Source: Acholeplasmatales bacterium (GTDB lineage: Bacteria > Bacillota_I > Bacilli_A > Acholeplasmatales > JAEDCM01). From it: a stretch of 64,000 nt of DNA. This document shows, one piece after another, positions 55,968-64,000 of this stretch (position 1 is the first letter of the stretch; every line of letters begins with the position of its first letter). The notes beneath the pieces were generated by a model. It did no database searches. It had not been told where the DNA came from and worked only from the letters and a program-made list of their open reading frames with translations. The DNA lies in contig JAGCWW010000003.1 of the NCBI GenBank assembly GCA_017961685.1, forward strand, positions 1 to 64,000, written 5' to 3'. A program made the translations under genes and the position numbers.

Positions 55968-57294
55968 TTTCCTTCGCCTCGCAATCACAATTACAGTCAC
56001 CACAACTACTACTGCATCCAGAACAGCTTCCACTTCTTAGTTTATTTACAACATAAGAATATAAGCTATCTAGAGGGATAGTAACTTGTTCAGTTGAATT
56101 AGGTGTTTTAACATTAATTACGTTATTTTCTAATTCTGTATCTCCTAAAATACCAATGTATCTTGCATGGTATTTTTCAGACATTTTAAATTGGTTTTTA
56201 AGTTTTCCGTTAAGATAATCCATTTCAGTGATTAATCCACCTAAACGCATATCATTAACTAATTTCATTGCTTTAAGTCTTGCTTTATCACCTAAAGCAA
56301 TAATGAATAAGTGAATTTGATTTTCACTATTTAAATTATGTTCTGCTTCTATAGCAGCAAGTAATCTTTCTAAGCCAAAGGCAAAACCAATACCTGGAGT
56401 AGATGGCCCACCTAAATTTTCTACTAAGTGATCATATCTACCACCACCACACATTACATTTTGGCTACCAAAGCCTTCAATTGAAGCTTCAATTTCAAAG
56501 ATTGTGTGAGTATAATAATCTAGGCCTCTAACAATCATAGGATCTACTTCAAAGTTGATATTCATTTCTTTTAAGTATTCTAATACTTTATTAAATCTAC
56601 TTTTTGCTTCATCTGATAAATAATCGATGATTTTAGGTGCATTTTTGAATATTTCAGTATCTCTATCAACCTTACAATCTAAGATTCTTAAAGGATTCTT
56701 TTCTAGTCTTACTTGACAGTCTGGACATATTACATCCCTATATTGTGTAAAATATTCAACTAAAGCTTTTTTATAAGTTTCTCTAGTTTGATCATCTCCT
56801 AAAGTATTAAGTCTAACCTTTATACCTTTTAAGTTAAAAGCACGAATTATTGTTACTGCAAGGCTTATTACTTCTGCATCCATAATAGGATCAGATGAAC
56901 CAAAACATTCTACACCGAATTGATTAAATTGACGATAACGCCCTTTTTGTGGACGTTCATATCTAAACATACTACCGATATAAAATAGTTTATTAATAGG
57001 TTCAACAAACATTTTATTTTCAATAAATGCTCTAACAACACCAGCTGTACCTTCAGGACGTAGTGTTACTAATCTATCTCCTCTATCTTTAAAATCATAA
57101 GTTTCTTTTTTAACTAAATCAGATGTTTCACCTACAGTTCTATGAAATAATTCACTTGCTTCAAATATAGGTGTTCTAATTTCTTCATAATTAAATATTT
57201 GGCATACTTGTCTTATTTTATCTTCCATAAAACTCCATTTGTATGAGTCAGTAGGTAAAACATCATAAGTACCCTTTGCTTTTACAATAGCCAT
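55960..57294 (-). CDS. hisS: Histidyl-tRNA synthetase with cysteine-rich C-terminal tail
   Basis: 444 residues. Class II signatures: GTYDVLPTDS, motif 2 MFRYERPQKGRYRQFNQFG, the histidine site GLDYYTHTIFE and motif 3 GFAFGLERLL, then an anticodon-binding domain. After the normal end near residue 418 comes a 25-residue Ser/Gly/Cys-rich tail with six cysteines (424, 427, 431, 434, 436, 438; CxxCxxxCxxCxCxC), read cleanly from the DNA. It resembles a metal- or cluster-binding peptide. ATG at 57294 follows AAGGAGGA; the preceding in-frame extension is ignored. It starts one base after the ltaS stop. Confidence 0.94.
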   Translation of the reverse strand: MAIVKAKGTYDVLPTDSYKWSFMEDKIRQVCQIFNYEEIRTPIFEASELFHRTVGETSDLVKKETYDFKDRGDRLVTLRPEGTAGVVRAFIENKMFVEPINKLFYIGSMFRYERPQKGRYRQFNQFGVECFGSSDPIMDAEVISLAVTIIRAFNLKGIKVRLNTLGDDQTRETYKKALVEYFTQYRDVICPDCQVRLEKNPLRILDCKVDRDTEIFKNAPKIIDYLSDEAKSRFNKVLEYLKEMNINFEVDPMIVRGLDYYTHTIFEIEASIEGFGSQNVMCGGGRYDHLVENLGGPSTPGIGFAFGLERLLAAIEAEHNLNSENQIHLFIIALGDKARLKAMKLVNDMRLGGLITEMDYLNGKLKNQFKMSEKYHARYIGILGDTELENNVINVKTPNSTEQVTIPLDSLYSYVVNKLRSGSCSGCSSSCGDCNCDCEAKENE

Positions 57295-57295
57295 T

Positions 57296-59284
57296 TTAAT
57301 CCTCCTTGCTAAGTAAGTTATATCTATTTGCCATATCAATAACTAACTTATATGTCTTTACTTTTTCTACTTCATCTAACATAGTTTCCTTATCATATTC
57401 ATTAAAGAATCTATAACTCTTCTTTTTAGTGTAATAGATATAATTATCAGTAATGATTGTTAAGTTATTTGGATCATAGTAGAATGTTTTTTCATCAGTT
57501 AATCCATTTACACCTAGTCTAACACCTCTATAATCTAGGTTAAATAAATCAACTACTGTTGTGAATAAATCTGTTTGGCTTCTAACTAAATTAGTTTCCA
57601 TAACTCCTGATGTAGCTAAATATAAACTATTTGAGCCATCAAAAATTAAGGCTGGAACCTTTAAATTATTAAGTGCACTATCAATAATTGATTGCTTACC
57701 GAATAATTCTTTCATTTCACTATTAGTTAAGAATGAGCCATGATCACCATAAATTAGATAGATACTATTAGTATCATTTTTCATTTGTGTATATAAATCA
57801 CCTAAATAGTCATCTACATATTTCATATATGCTAAATATCTATTTAACATCTTGTTTTTATATCCAAAATCATATTCTTTTTCTTTTGGATTTCCTTTAA
57901 ATGGTGTATGACTTATTGTCATTATTGAATAACTTAAAAAAGGTGTTGTTAAGTCTTTTGTAACTTCCTCTTCCCAGTCTAAGACAACTTTATCATCAAC
58001 CCAACCATTTATATAACTATCTGGATCTTCTTTTTCAGTTTTATGCGTTTTTAAATAATCCTCTAGAGAATAGAATTCATCATAGCCAAATAAGTATTCG
58101 TGTACTATTTCTCTATTATAGAAGGCTTCTAAATCTCCATGGAAGGAATAACATGTTGAACTATATTTTTCTTTAAACATATCCGCTAATGTTTGGTAAC
58201 TATAATTATTTTTCTTATATTTATAGTCCCAGTGAAGTGTATTTTGTCCTTGAACATTTACACCCGTATTAACGGCAAGTTCCGCATCGGCTGTTTTACC
58301 TTGTCCAGCTGATGTATAGAAATTCTTAAAGTAGAATGATGCATCATCATTAATAATTCTATTTAAGTTTGGCATTAATAATGAACCATCTTCTAGTTTT
58401 AAATTAACACAATAAGTGTTAACTGATTCTAGTTGTATTATTTTTAAGTTTTTACCTTCAAACAATCCTACATAATCATGACTATTTGAATTAGTTGAAT
58501 CTAAATAGTTAGTATAAGTTGATTCATTTCTATCAAATTCTTTAACTAATACAGTAACTTCTTCTTGTTTATAATCTTTCTTTCCAGAATAATAGAAATT
58601 CCAACCTAAAGCTTCATGGAAATAATAATTATAAACACCTAGGTTTTCACAACCATACATAGCTAAATCACTATTATATGGCCATTTATTTTTAACACTA
58701 CGTCTAAATGATAAAACCATACCAAAACTTAATGATATCGCAAGTAGTATTGATGCGACCTTTTTTGGTGTAGTGTGTGATTCTCTTCTATCATTTAAGA
58801 TTTGTCTTTTCCTAAATACAATAGGTAAGACGATAAAGGCGATTCCAGGAAGTATAAATGCAAACATACCTGTAGTGAAGAATTCCGCTAAAACTTGTAA
58901 AGCAACATTTGCGCCAAGCTCTCCTGCAGGGTTTCTTACTAAAGACATTTGATGGAAGGAAAATAAGACGAAATAATATCTTGAATATACTCTTAAAGCA
59001 TAAATTAAGATGGTAAGTAATATCATAATTATACCTAAAGTATAGATTCTACGATAAGGTCTTCTTATAAAGATAAATACGATTAGACAAATTATTGATA
59101 ATATGGAAATATTACCAACAATTGATGTGAACTCTGATTTAAAAGTCCTTTTAAAAGATACGACATATGGGTTAAATGTACGTGTTGTTAAGGCATAAGT
59201 TAGTATTAAGCCAACAAATAAAAATATACAAATAGAAATTGTTTGAATTACTATTGCTTTATTTTTAAATAGTCTTTTAAACAT
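57296..59284 (-). CDS. ltaS: Lipoteichoic acid synthase (LtaS-type)
   Basis: 662 residues: five N-terminal membrane helices and an extracytoplasmic sulfatase-fold domain. The active-site loop GQGKTADAE (nucleophile about Thr331), the metal-binding IIQLESVN, CYSFHGDLEAFYNRE and IYGDHGS match true LtaS closely. It polymerises glycerol phosphate from phosphatidylglycerol. The ATG at 59284 has AAGG six bases before it; an in-frame TTG upstream (59305) is less likely. It overlaps the DJ-1 gene by 8 bases. It differs from the second copy near 48 kb, which has Ser instead of Thr. Confidence 0.9.
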   Translation of the reverse strand: MFKRLFKNKAIVIQTISICIFLFVGLILTYALTTRTFNPYVVSFKRTFKSEFTSIVGNISILSIICLIVFIFIRRPYRRIYTLGIIMILLTILIYALRVYSRYYFVLFSFHQMSLVRNPAGELGANVALQVLAEFFTTGMFAFILPGIAFIVLPIVFRKRQILNDRRESHTTPKKVASILLAISLSFGMVLSFRRSVKNKWPYNSDLAMYGCENLGVYNYYFHEALGWNFYYSGKKDYKQEEVTVLVKEFDRNESTYTNYLDSTNSNSHDYVGLFEGKNLKIIQLESVNTYCVNLKLEDGSLLMPNLNRIINDDASFYFKNFYTSAGQGKTADAELAVNTGVNVQGQNTLHWDYKYKKNNYSYQTLADMFKEKYSSTCYSFHGDLEAFYNREIVHEYLFGYDEFYSLEDYLKTHKTEKEDPDSYINGWVDDKVVLDWEEEVTKDLTTPFLSYSIMTISHTPFKGNPKEKEYDFGYKNKMLNRYLAYMKYVDDYLGDLYTQMKNDTNSIYLIYGDHGSFLTNSEMKELFGKQSIIDSALNNLKVPALIFDGSNSLYLATSGVMETNLVRSQTDLFTTVVDLFNLDYRGVRLGVNGLTDEKTFYYDPNNLTIITDNYIYYTKKKSYRFFNEYDKETMLDEVEKVKTYKLVIDMANRYNLLSKED

Positions 59285-59810
59285 TACTTGCCTTAAGTCT
59301 TTCAACTAAAGTAGTATTATTTGTTAAATATTTAACAATTTCTAAGCCAAATTCAATGGAATAATACATTGATCTTGCTGTAATATAATTATCTGTCCTT
59401 ACAACTCCTGTGTTTTTATAATTACCATTAATGTATTTATCAAAACCAGGGAAGCAAGTATAATCTTTACCTACTAAATAGTCTCTAAGTAATGCTGGGG
59501 CAGCACAAATAGTTGCGATTAGTTTTTTATGTTTATTAAAAACTTCTATCGCATCATATACTCTCTTATCGTTAAGTAGAGAATTCATTACAGCTTTACC
59601 ACCAGGAATAACTAAGAAGTCATAATCTGATAGTTTAACATCCTTATAGAATGTATCAACTACTATTTTATTACCACATTGTGTAGTTAATTCCTTATCA
59701 TTACTCATATTAACCCTTAAAACTTCAAGTCCTCCTCTAACTAAAACATCAATTGTAGCTAGAGCTTCTGTATCTTCAAAATAATTGTCTAAAAGTATAA
59801 TTCCTTTCAT
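59277..59810 (-). CDS. DJ-1/PfpI family protein
   Basis: 177 residues. The DJ-1/PfpI fold is shown by LLDNYFEDTEALATID (conserved Glu), VIPGGKAVMN and the nucleophile elbow IATICAAPALL with its Cys. Members act as glyoxalases, deglycases or chaperones; the specific role is not shown. It lies 11 bases after dtd. Confidence 0.85.
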   Translation of the reverse strand: MKGIILLDNYFEDTEALATIDVLVRGGLEVLRVNMSNDKELTTQCGNKIVVDTFYKDVKLSDYDFLVIPGGKAVMNSLLNDKRVYDAIEVFNKHKKLIATICAAPALLRDYLVGKDYTCFPGFDKYINGNYKNTGVVRTDNYITARSMYYSIEFGLEIVKYLTNNTTLVERLKASNV

Positions 59811-59821
59811 TTTAATCCTCC

Positions 59822-60259
59822 TTAAATCTCAAGTAGAATTGTTGTTGGACCGACATTTGTGATTTTTACATTCATATCAGCACCAAAAATTCCTTCTTCG
59901 ACTACTAAGTTATAATCTTTTCTTAAAATTTCATTAAATTCTAAATATAATTCTTTTGCACCATCTTTTAGTGCAGATGTAAATGATGGTCTATTACCTT
60001 TTCTTGCATCACCATATAAAGTGAATTGTGAAATAGATAAAATCTTTCCATCAACATCTTTAATTGATAAATTAAGTTTATCATTACTATCAGGAAATAT
60101 TCTTAAATTAGCGACTTTATAAGCCATTTTTTTAACAATTTCAATATTATCATCTAAGCCAAAGCCTACTAAAAGCATATATCCTTTATCAATTTGTCCA
60201 TTTATTTTACCTTCAATTTCAACACTTGCATCTATTACTCTTTGTACTACAACTCTAAT
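59822..60259 (-). CDS. dtd: D-aminoacyl-tRNA deacylase, probable AUU start
   Basis: 145 residues if started at the ATT at 60259-60257. It hydrolyses D-aminoacyl-tRNA. Family landmarks: RVVVQRV at the start, LNLSIKDVDG, SQFTLYGDARKGNRPSF and TNVGPTT (Gly-cisPro site, with Thr where Val is usual). The first ATG (60178) would remove the first 27 residues, including the RVVVQRV strand; no ATG, GTG, TTG or CTG occurs in frame between it and the TAG eight codons above. ATT lies exactly at the family's Met position, overlaps the relA stop (ATTAG) and restores normal length. Confidence 0.85.
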   Translation of the reverse strand: MRVVVQRVIDASVEIEGKINGQIDKGYMLLVGFGLDDNIEIVKKMAYKVANLRIFPDSNDKLNLSIKDVDGKILSISQFTLYGDARKGNRPSFTSALKDGAKELYLEFNEILRKDYNLVVEEGIFGADMNVKITNVGPTTILLEI

Positions 60260-62441
60260 TGTTATCTCTTTCTACTTGTATAACATTCTTAATCTTTTGG
60301 ATATTATTTATTAATGTTTGTAATTCATCAATATTTTTAACCAAAATCTTAATCTTTGTTACAACAAGTCCATCTTCTTTTTGGTTTGCTTGCAAAGATA
60401 ATATAGAAGAGTTAGATGAAGTGATAGTTGAAATTAAATCCGCAAATATAGAATTATTTTGTGAAATAACTTTAATTCTACAAGAATATTTCTTTTCGTT
60501 ATTTCCTTCCCAGAATACTTCTACGAATCTCTTTTTATCTAAATCTTGGATATTCTTACAGTTAATAGAGTGGACAATTACTCCATTACCCTTAGAAATA
60601 TAACCAACGATTGGATCTCCTGGTATACAGTTACAGCAGTTACCTAACTTTACTTCAGCATTGCTTACACCTGAAACAATAATACCAGTTGATTTATTTG
60701 CTTTTACAATTCTTTCTGTTTTAGCGATTTGCTTTTGTAAAGTATCTTCATAATGATATTCTTTACCTAAAAGCTTAGCTACAACAGTTTTTGGACTTAC
60801 AATTTTCTTAGCAATTTCAACGTATAAATCTTCAATTGTTTCGATTCCTTGACGTTGGAAATGTTTTCTAATAAATTCTTGAGTAACTTCAGAATTAACT
60901 TTATTAGCAATAATTTCTTTTTCTAAGTCTTCTCTACCACGTTCAATCATTTCATCACGGTATTTATTACTTAAGAAACTCTTGATTTTAGCTCTTGCAT
61001 GTCCTGTAGTTACTTTCTTTAACCAATCTTCTGATGGCCCTTGAGAATTCTTTTGTGTTCTAATATTTACAATATCACCAGTTTTTAAAACAGTATCTAA
61101 GACAACATTTTTATTGTTTATTGTTGCTCCAACAGCATTATTACCTACATCTGTATGAATTTTATAGGCATAATCTAGTACTGTTGCACCTTGTGGTAAG
61201 GCGATAACTTCTCCTTTAGGTGAGAATACATAAATATTAGTATCAAGTAAATCAGTTTTAACAGCATCAACGAATTGGGTTGGGTCTCTATTAATGTCTT
61301 GATCCTTAGATAGCATTAATAATTCACCATACCATTTTAGTTTTGTTGCCATTTCAAATTGAATCTTATCTTTTGAATAAGTTTTATTTTCTTTATATGC
61401 CCAGTGAGCAGCGATACCTACTTCCGCTACATCATCCATATCCTTAGTTCTTATTTGAATTTCAAATATTTCACTATTTACACCAACTACTGTTGTATGT
61501 AGTGATTGATAAAGATTTGGTTTAGGCACTGCGATATAGTCTTTAAAACGTTTAGGTAGTGGTACAAAGTGAGCATGTATAATACCTAATGCTTGATAGC
61601 ATGTTTCAATTTTATCAACTATTATACGTATAGCTAATAAATCGTAGATATCATCAAAATCACGATTTTTTTCATACATTTTCTTGTAGATAGAATAAAT
61701 ATTTTTAATTCTACCTTTTATTTCATATTTCTTTAACTTAATTGTTTTAAAATGTTCTTCAATTGCCGAAATCATTTCTTTAATCAAGTTTTCTCTTTCT
61801 GTTTTCTTTGCGTTAATTAAATTAGTGATGTGATAATAAATATCAGGGTTTTCATATCTTAAAGCTCTATCTTCAAGTTCAGCTTTAATTTTGAACATAC
61901 CTAATTTGTGAGCAAGTGGTGCATAAATTTCTAGAGTTTCTTTTGCCTTTCTTATTTGGGCTTCCCTAGGCATTGCATCCATTGTACGCATGTTGTGTAA
62001 TCTATCAGCAAGTTTAATTAAAATAATACGAATATCATTTGCCATAGCAAGTAACATCTTTTGATGTGTTTCAGCTAGAGCTTGTTCTTTTGAAGATTCG
62101 AAAGTGATTTGGTTAATCTTTGTTACACCTTCAACTAAATAAGCAATATCGTAGCTAAAGTTTTCTTTGATATCTTCAAATGATGCATCAGTATCTTCTA
62201 TCGTATCGTGAAGTAGTGCTGCGGCTATAGTTACTGGTTCAACTGATAATTCAGAAAGTATATAAGCTACTGCAAGTGGGTGAATGATATATGGTTCACC
62301 TGTTCTTCTAAACTGATTAGCATGCTTTAAAAGAGCATAGTTATATGCCCTATTAATTAGGTTTAAGTTTTCATCCTTCTTTAAATATTTACGACAACTT
62401 TCTAGTAAGTCATCAATAGTTACATTTTTAACCTGTGACAT
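60255..62441 (-). CDS. Bifunctional (p)ppGpp synthetase/hydrolase
   Basis: 728 residues, Rel-type. The HD hydrolase domain is intact (ALLHDTIEDT near 76-85), followed by the synthetase domain (GRIKNIYSIYKKM, RFKDYIAVPKPNLYQSLHTTVVG), TGS (VFSPKGEVIALPQGATVLDYAYKIH), a zinc-finger-like region (GNCCNCIPGDPIVGY) and a C-terminal ACT domain. It makes and degrades the alarmone of the stringent response. ATG at 62441 is preferred to the in-frame start at 62459 because GGATGTG lies just before it. Followed by dtd, the common rel-dtd pair. Confidence 0.95.
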   Translation of the reverse strand: MSQVKNVTIDDLLESCRKYLKKDENLNLINRAYNYALLKHANQFRRTGEPYIIHPLAVAYILSELSVEPVTIAAALLHDTIEDTDASFEDIKENFSYDIAYLVEGVTKINQITFESSKEQALAETHQKMLLAMANDIRIILIKLADRLHNMRTMDAMPREAQIRKAKETLEIYAPLAHKLGMFKIKAELEDRALRYENPDIYYHITNLINAKKTERENLIKEMISAIEEHFKTIKLKKYEIKGRIKNIYSIYKKMYEKNRDFDDIYDLLAIRIIVDKIETCYQALGIIHAHFVPLPKRFKDYIAVPKPNLYQSLHTTVVGVNSEIFEIQIRTKDMDDVAEVGIAAHWAYKENKTYSKDKIQFEMATKLKWYGELLMLSKDQDINRDPTQFVDAVKTDLLDTNIYVFSPKGEVIALPQGATVLDYAYKIHTDVGNNAVGATINNKNVVLDTVLKTGDIVNIRTQKNSQGPSEDWLKKVTTGHARAKIKSFLSNKYRDEMIERGREDLEKEIIANKVNSEVTQEFIRKHFQRQGIETIEDLYVEIAKKIVSPKTVVAKLLGKEYHYEDTLQKQIAKTERIVKANKSTGIIVSGVSNAEVKLGNCCNCIPGDPIVGYISKGNGVIVHSINCKNIQDLDKKRFVEVFWEGNNEKKYSCRIKVISQNNSIFADLISTITSSNSSILSLQANQKEDGLVVTKIKILVKNIDELQTLINNIQKIKNVIQVERDNN

Positions 62442-62474
62442 AATAATCACATCCTTCATCGTGCAAATTTCTTT

Positions 62475-62987
62475 TTAGTATTTTAGTAATGATTCTACCT
62501 CATATTTTTTAAGTAATTCTCTACCATTTAAATCAACTAATTCAATAGCAAAGATCATACCTACAACACTACCCTTACTTCTTTCAACTAGCTTACAAGC
62601 AGCATTAACAGTTCCACCTGTAGCAAGTAAGTCATCAACGACTAATACTTTATCATTTTCATTAATAGCATCCTTATGAATACTAATAGTGTTTGTTCCA
62701 TATTCTAGAGCGTATTCTTCGCTAATGATTTCTCTTGGTAATTTACCAGGCTTTCTAACTGGTACAAATGGTAGAGCTAATTCATAAGCTACAGCTGTAC
62801 CAAATAAAAAACCTCTAGCTTCAGGAGCAACGATTTTAGTTGCGCCTACCTTTTTAGCATATTCAACCATTTTACTAACAGCATACTTAAATGCTTCACC
62901 ATTATTAAGTAATGGTGTGATGTCTCTAAATAAAATTCCTTTAGTTGGGAAATCAGGGATATCATAAATATATTTTTTTAAATCCAT
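62475..62987 (-). CDS. apt: Adenine phosphoribosyltransferase
   Basis: 170 residues. PRPP motif [28 protein letters not shown] and the [10 protein letters not shown] loop define Apt, which salvages adenine to AMP. The ATG at 62987 follows AGGAGTG; the in-frame extension to 63005 has no ribosome site. It is the first gene of the long train to ltaS and usually precedes rel in Bacillota. Confidence 0.95.
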   Translation of the reverse strand: MDLKKYIYDIPDFPTKGILFRDITPLLNNGEAFKYAVSKMVEYAKKVGATKIVAPEARGFLFGTAVAYELALPFVPVRKPGKLPREIISEEYALEYGTNTISIHKDAINENDKVLVVDDLLATGGTVNAACKLVERSKGSVVGMIFAIELVDLNGRELLKKYEVESLLKY

Positions 62988-63065
62988 AAAAATCACTCCT
63001 AACATTTAAATTATACATTTTTTTAAGCGATTTTTCTATATATTTATATTAAAATATATATAAAA

Positions 63066-63084
63066 AAGGCAAAAATTTTGCCTT
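63066..63084 (-). terminator. Intrinsic terminator after DEAD-box helicase gene
   Basis: AAGGCAAAA pairs with TTTTGCCTT, followed by six Ts on the minus strand, just past the helicase stop and before the apt leader. Confidence 0.85.
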
Positions 63085-63087
63085 ATT

Positions 63088-64000
63088 TTACTCTAATTTT
63101 GATAATTTTCTTAAACTTAGTTCAAAACCATTTACTTTTCTTCCTTGGATTTGAACTATTTTTTTATTCATATCAGGTCTAATTTCAAAGCTCGTTTTAT
63201 TGTTATGAATGATAATATCACCAAAACAATAATTAGGTATTTTAGTTAGTTTTGATAAGAATTCTACTAATTCTTTTGGCCTAACTCCATCATTTCTACC
63301 TAAGTTAATTTGATAGTAAGAATATGATATTTCTTTACCCTTAGCATCAGTTCTATTATGCTTTTTAGAATCTTTATTTTTCCTTTTGTATGGTTCTTCT
63401 ATTTCAATTTCTTTATATTCTTTGATTTCATCTTTTACGATTTTATCAAGTAAAGCATTTAAAATATCAATACCATCATAACCTTCAGCAAGTAATTTAT
63501 TGATGATTGGTTTATAAGTATTTTTCTTTTCACTTGAATCAATAATCATAGTGATATCTGAATATATTTTCTTTTGTTTTTGTTTAATTATTTCATCAAT
63601 TGATGGAATTTCTTTCTTTTCCATCTTACTTTTTGTGAATCTTTCAATTTCACTAATTCTATTTCTTCCTCTACCTGTAACAAAGCTTAAAGAAACTCCA
63701 CTTAAACCTGCTCTACCAGTTCTACCTATACGATGAACATATGATTCATCATCTTGTGGTAGATCATAGTTAAATACAGCTTCAACACCTTTAACATCAA
63801 TACCTCTAGCCGCAACATCAGTAGCAATTAATATTTTTGTTAAGCCGTTTCTAAATGAATTCATTACTCTATCTCTTTGAACTTGTTTTAAATCTCCATG
63901 AATGGCATCTGCGGCATAATCATGTTGTTGAAGAGCGCTTGTAAGTTCATCTACCATACTCTTTGTGTTACAGAAAATGATAGCGGAATTAAAGGAATAA
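63088..64000 (-). CDS. DEAD-box RNA helicase, C-terminal part
   Basis: The C-terminal 303 residues of a DEAD-box helicase that runs off the right edge; the frame is open at the edge ([13 protein letters not shown]). Helicase motif IV and V are seen ([12 protein letters not shown]), then motif [15 protein letters not shown] Lys/Glu linker leads to a C-terminal DbpA/DeaD-type RNA-binding domain ([46 protein letters not shown]). It is probably a DeaD/CshA-like helicase in ribosome assembly or cold response. The next gene is apt, after a terminator. Confidence 0.9.
   Translation of the reverse strand, partial: YSFNSAIIFCNTKSMVDELTSALQQHDYAADAIHGDLKQVQRDRVMNSFRNGLTKILIATDVAARGIDVKGVEAVFNYDLPQDDESYVHRIGRTGRAGLSGVSLSFVTGRGRNRISEIERFTKSKMEKKEIPSIDEIIKQKQKKIYSDITMIIDSSEKKNTYKPIINKLLAEGYDGIDILNALLDKIVKDEIKEYKEIEIEEPYKRKNKDSKKHNRTDAKGKEISYSYYQINLGRNDGVRPKELVEFLSKLTKIPNYCFGDIIIHNNKTSFEIRPDMNKKIVQIQGRKVNGFELSLRKLSKLE

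Noticed and set aside
55968-56033. Longer aspS reading with a Val-rich N-terminus
   Set aside because: This stretch is the hisS cysteine tail read in another frame. The ribosome site and the normal family start are at 55967.

Overview
This is an AT-rich bacterial chromosome segment with no sign of a plasmid or prophage. Genes are densely packed, nearly all on the minus strand, often overlapping by 4 to 30 bases, and preceded by strong GGAGG or GGTG-type ribosome binding sites. Promoters are consensus sigma-A type, and intrinsic terminators are simple stem plus T-run. Lipoteichoic acid synthases, RNase HIII, MutS2, PyrK-type dihydroorotate dehydrogenase and a PyrR-type attenuator point to Bacillota, class Bacilli. 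The gene mix resembles uncultured gut Bacilli related to Erysipelotrichales or Mollicutes; that placement is inference. TGA is a stop (for example 52465-52463, directly after a TGG Trp codon), so the code is standard. I see no tRNA, rRNA, CRISPR array or insertion sequence, and no gene-free gap exceeds about 260 bases.

Layout from 1 to 22 kb, read along the minus strand: pnp (cut by the window edge) is separated from rpsO by a nitroreductase, a membrane HD-GYP c-di-GMP phosphodiesterase with a beta-propeller sensor, and a phosphopantetheinyl transferase. A polyamine uptake operon follows (10.6-5.2 kb: XRE-cupin regulator, PotA with a very large insertion, PotB, PotC, PotD, zinc-ribbon protein). 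Next come a three-gene operon of EAL protein, diguanylate cyclase and lipoprotein tyrosine phosphatase (15.3-10.8 kb), a two-gene ABC exporter, and mutS2-truB-membrane protein-ribF.

From 22 to 28 kb lies the most accessory-looking stretch. It holds a short plus-strand island (rnhC and a SHOCT membrane protein), a self-standing Fic-domain gene, and a three-gene operon coding for an XRE-helical protein, an unknown protein and a small HEPN-like protein. That last operon is the best candidate for an undescribed toxin-antitoxin or defence-like unit. From 28 to 38 kb runs a complete de novo pyrimidine operon (pyrB-pyrC-carA-carB-pyrK-pyrD-pyrF-pyrE plus a small membrane protein). It sits behind a recognisable PyrR attenuator. 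Its CarA has lost the glutaminase catalytic residues, which predicts carbamoyl phosphate synthesis from free ammonia.

From 38 to 47 kb are three large surface proteins: a lipoprotein with InlB-like repeats and two FecR-domain paralogues. From 63 to 47 kb runs a roughly 15.8-kb co-directional gene train with no terminator that I can see: apt, relA/spoT, dtd, DJ-1, ltaS, hisS, aspS, comEB, Lon-like protease, membrane protein, lspA, rluD, DUF2188, pssA, flippase-like, second LtaS-like. In it dtd appears to use an AUU start codon, hisS carries a six-cysteine C-terminal tail, and the flippase-like gene holds a G8 tract. The window ends inside a DEAD-box RNA helicase gene.
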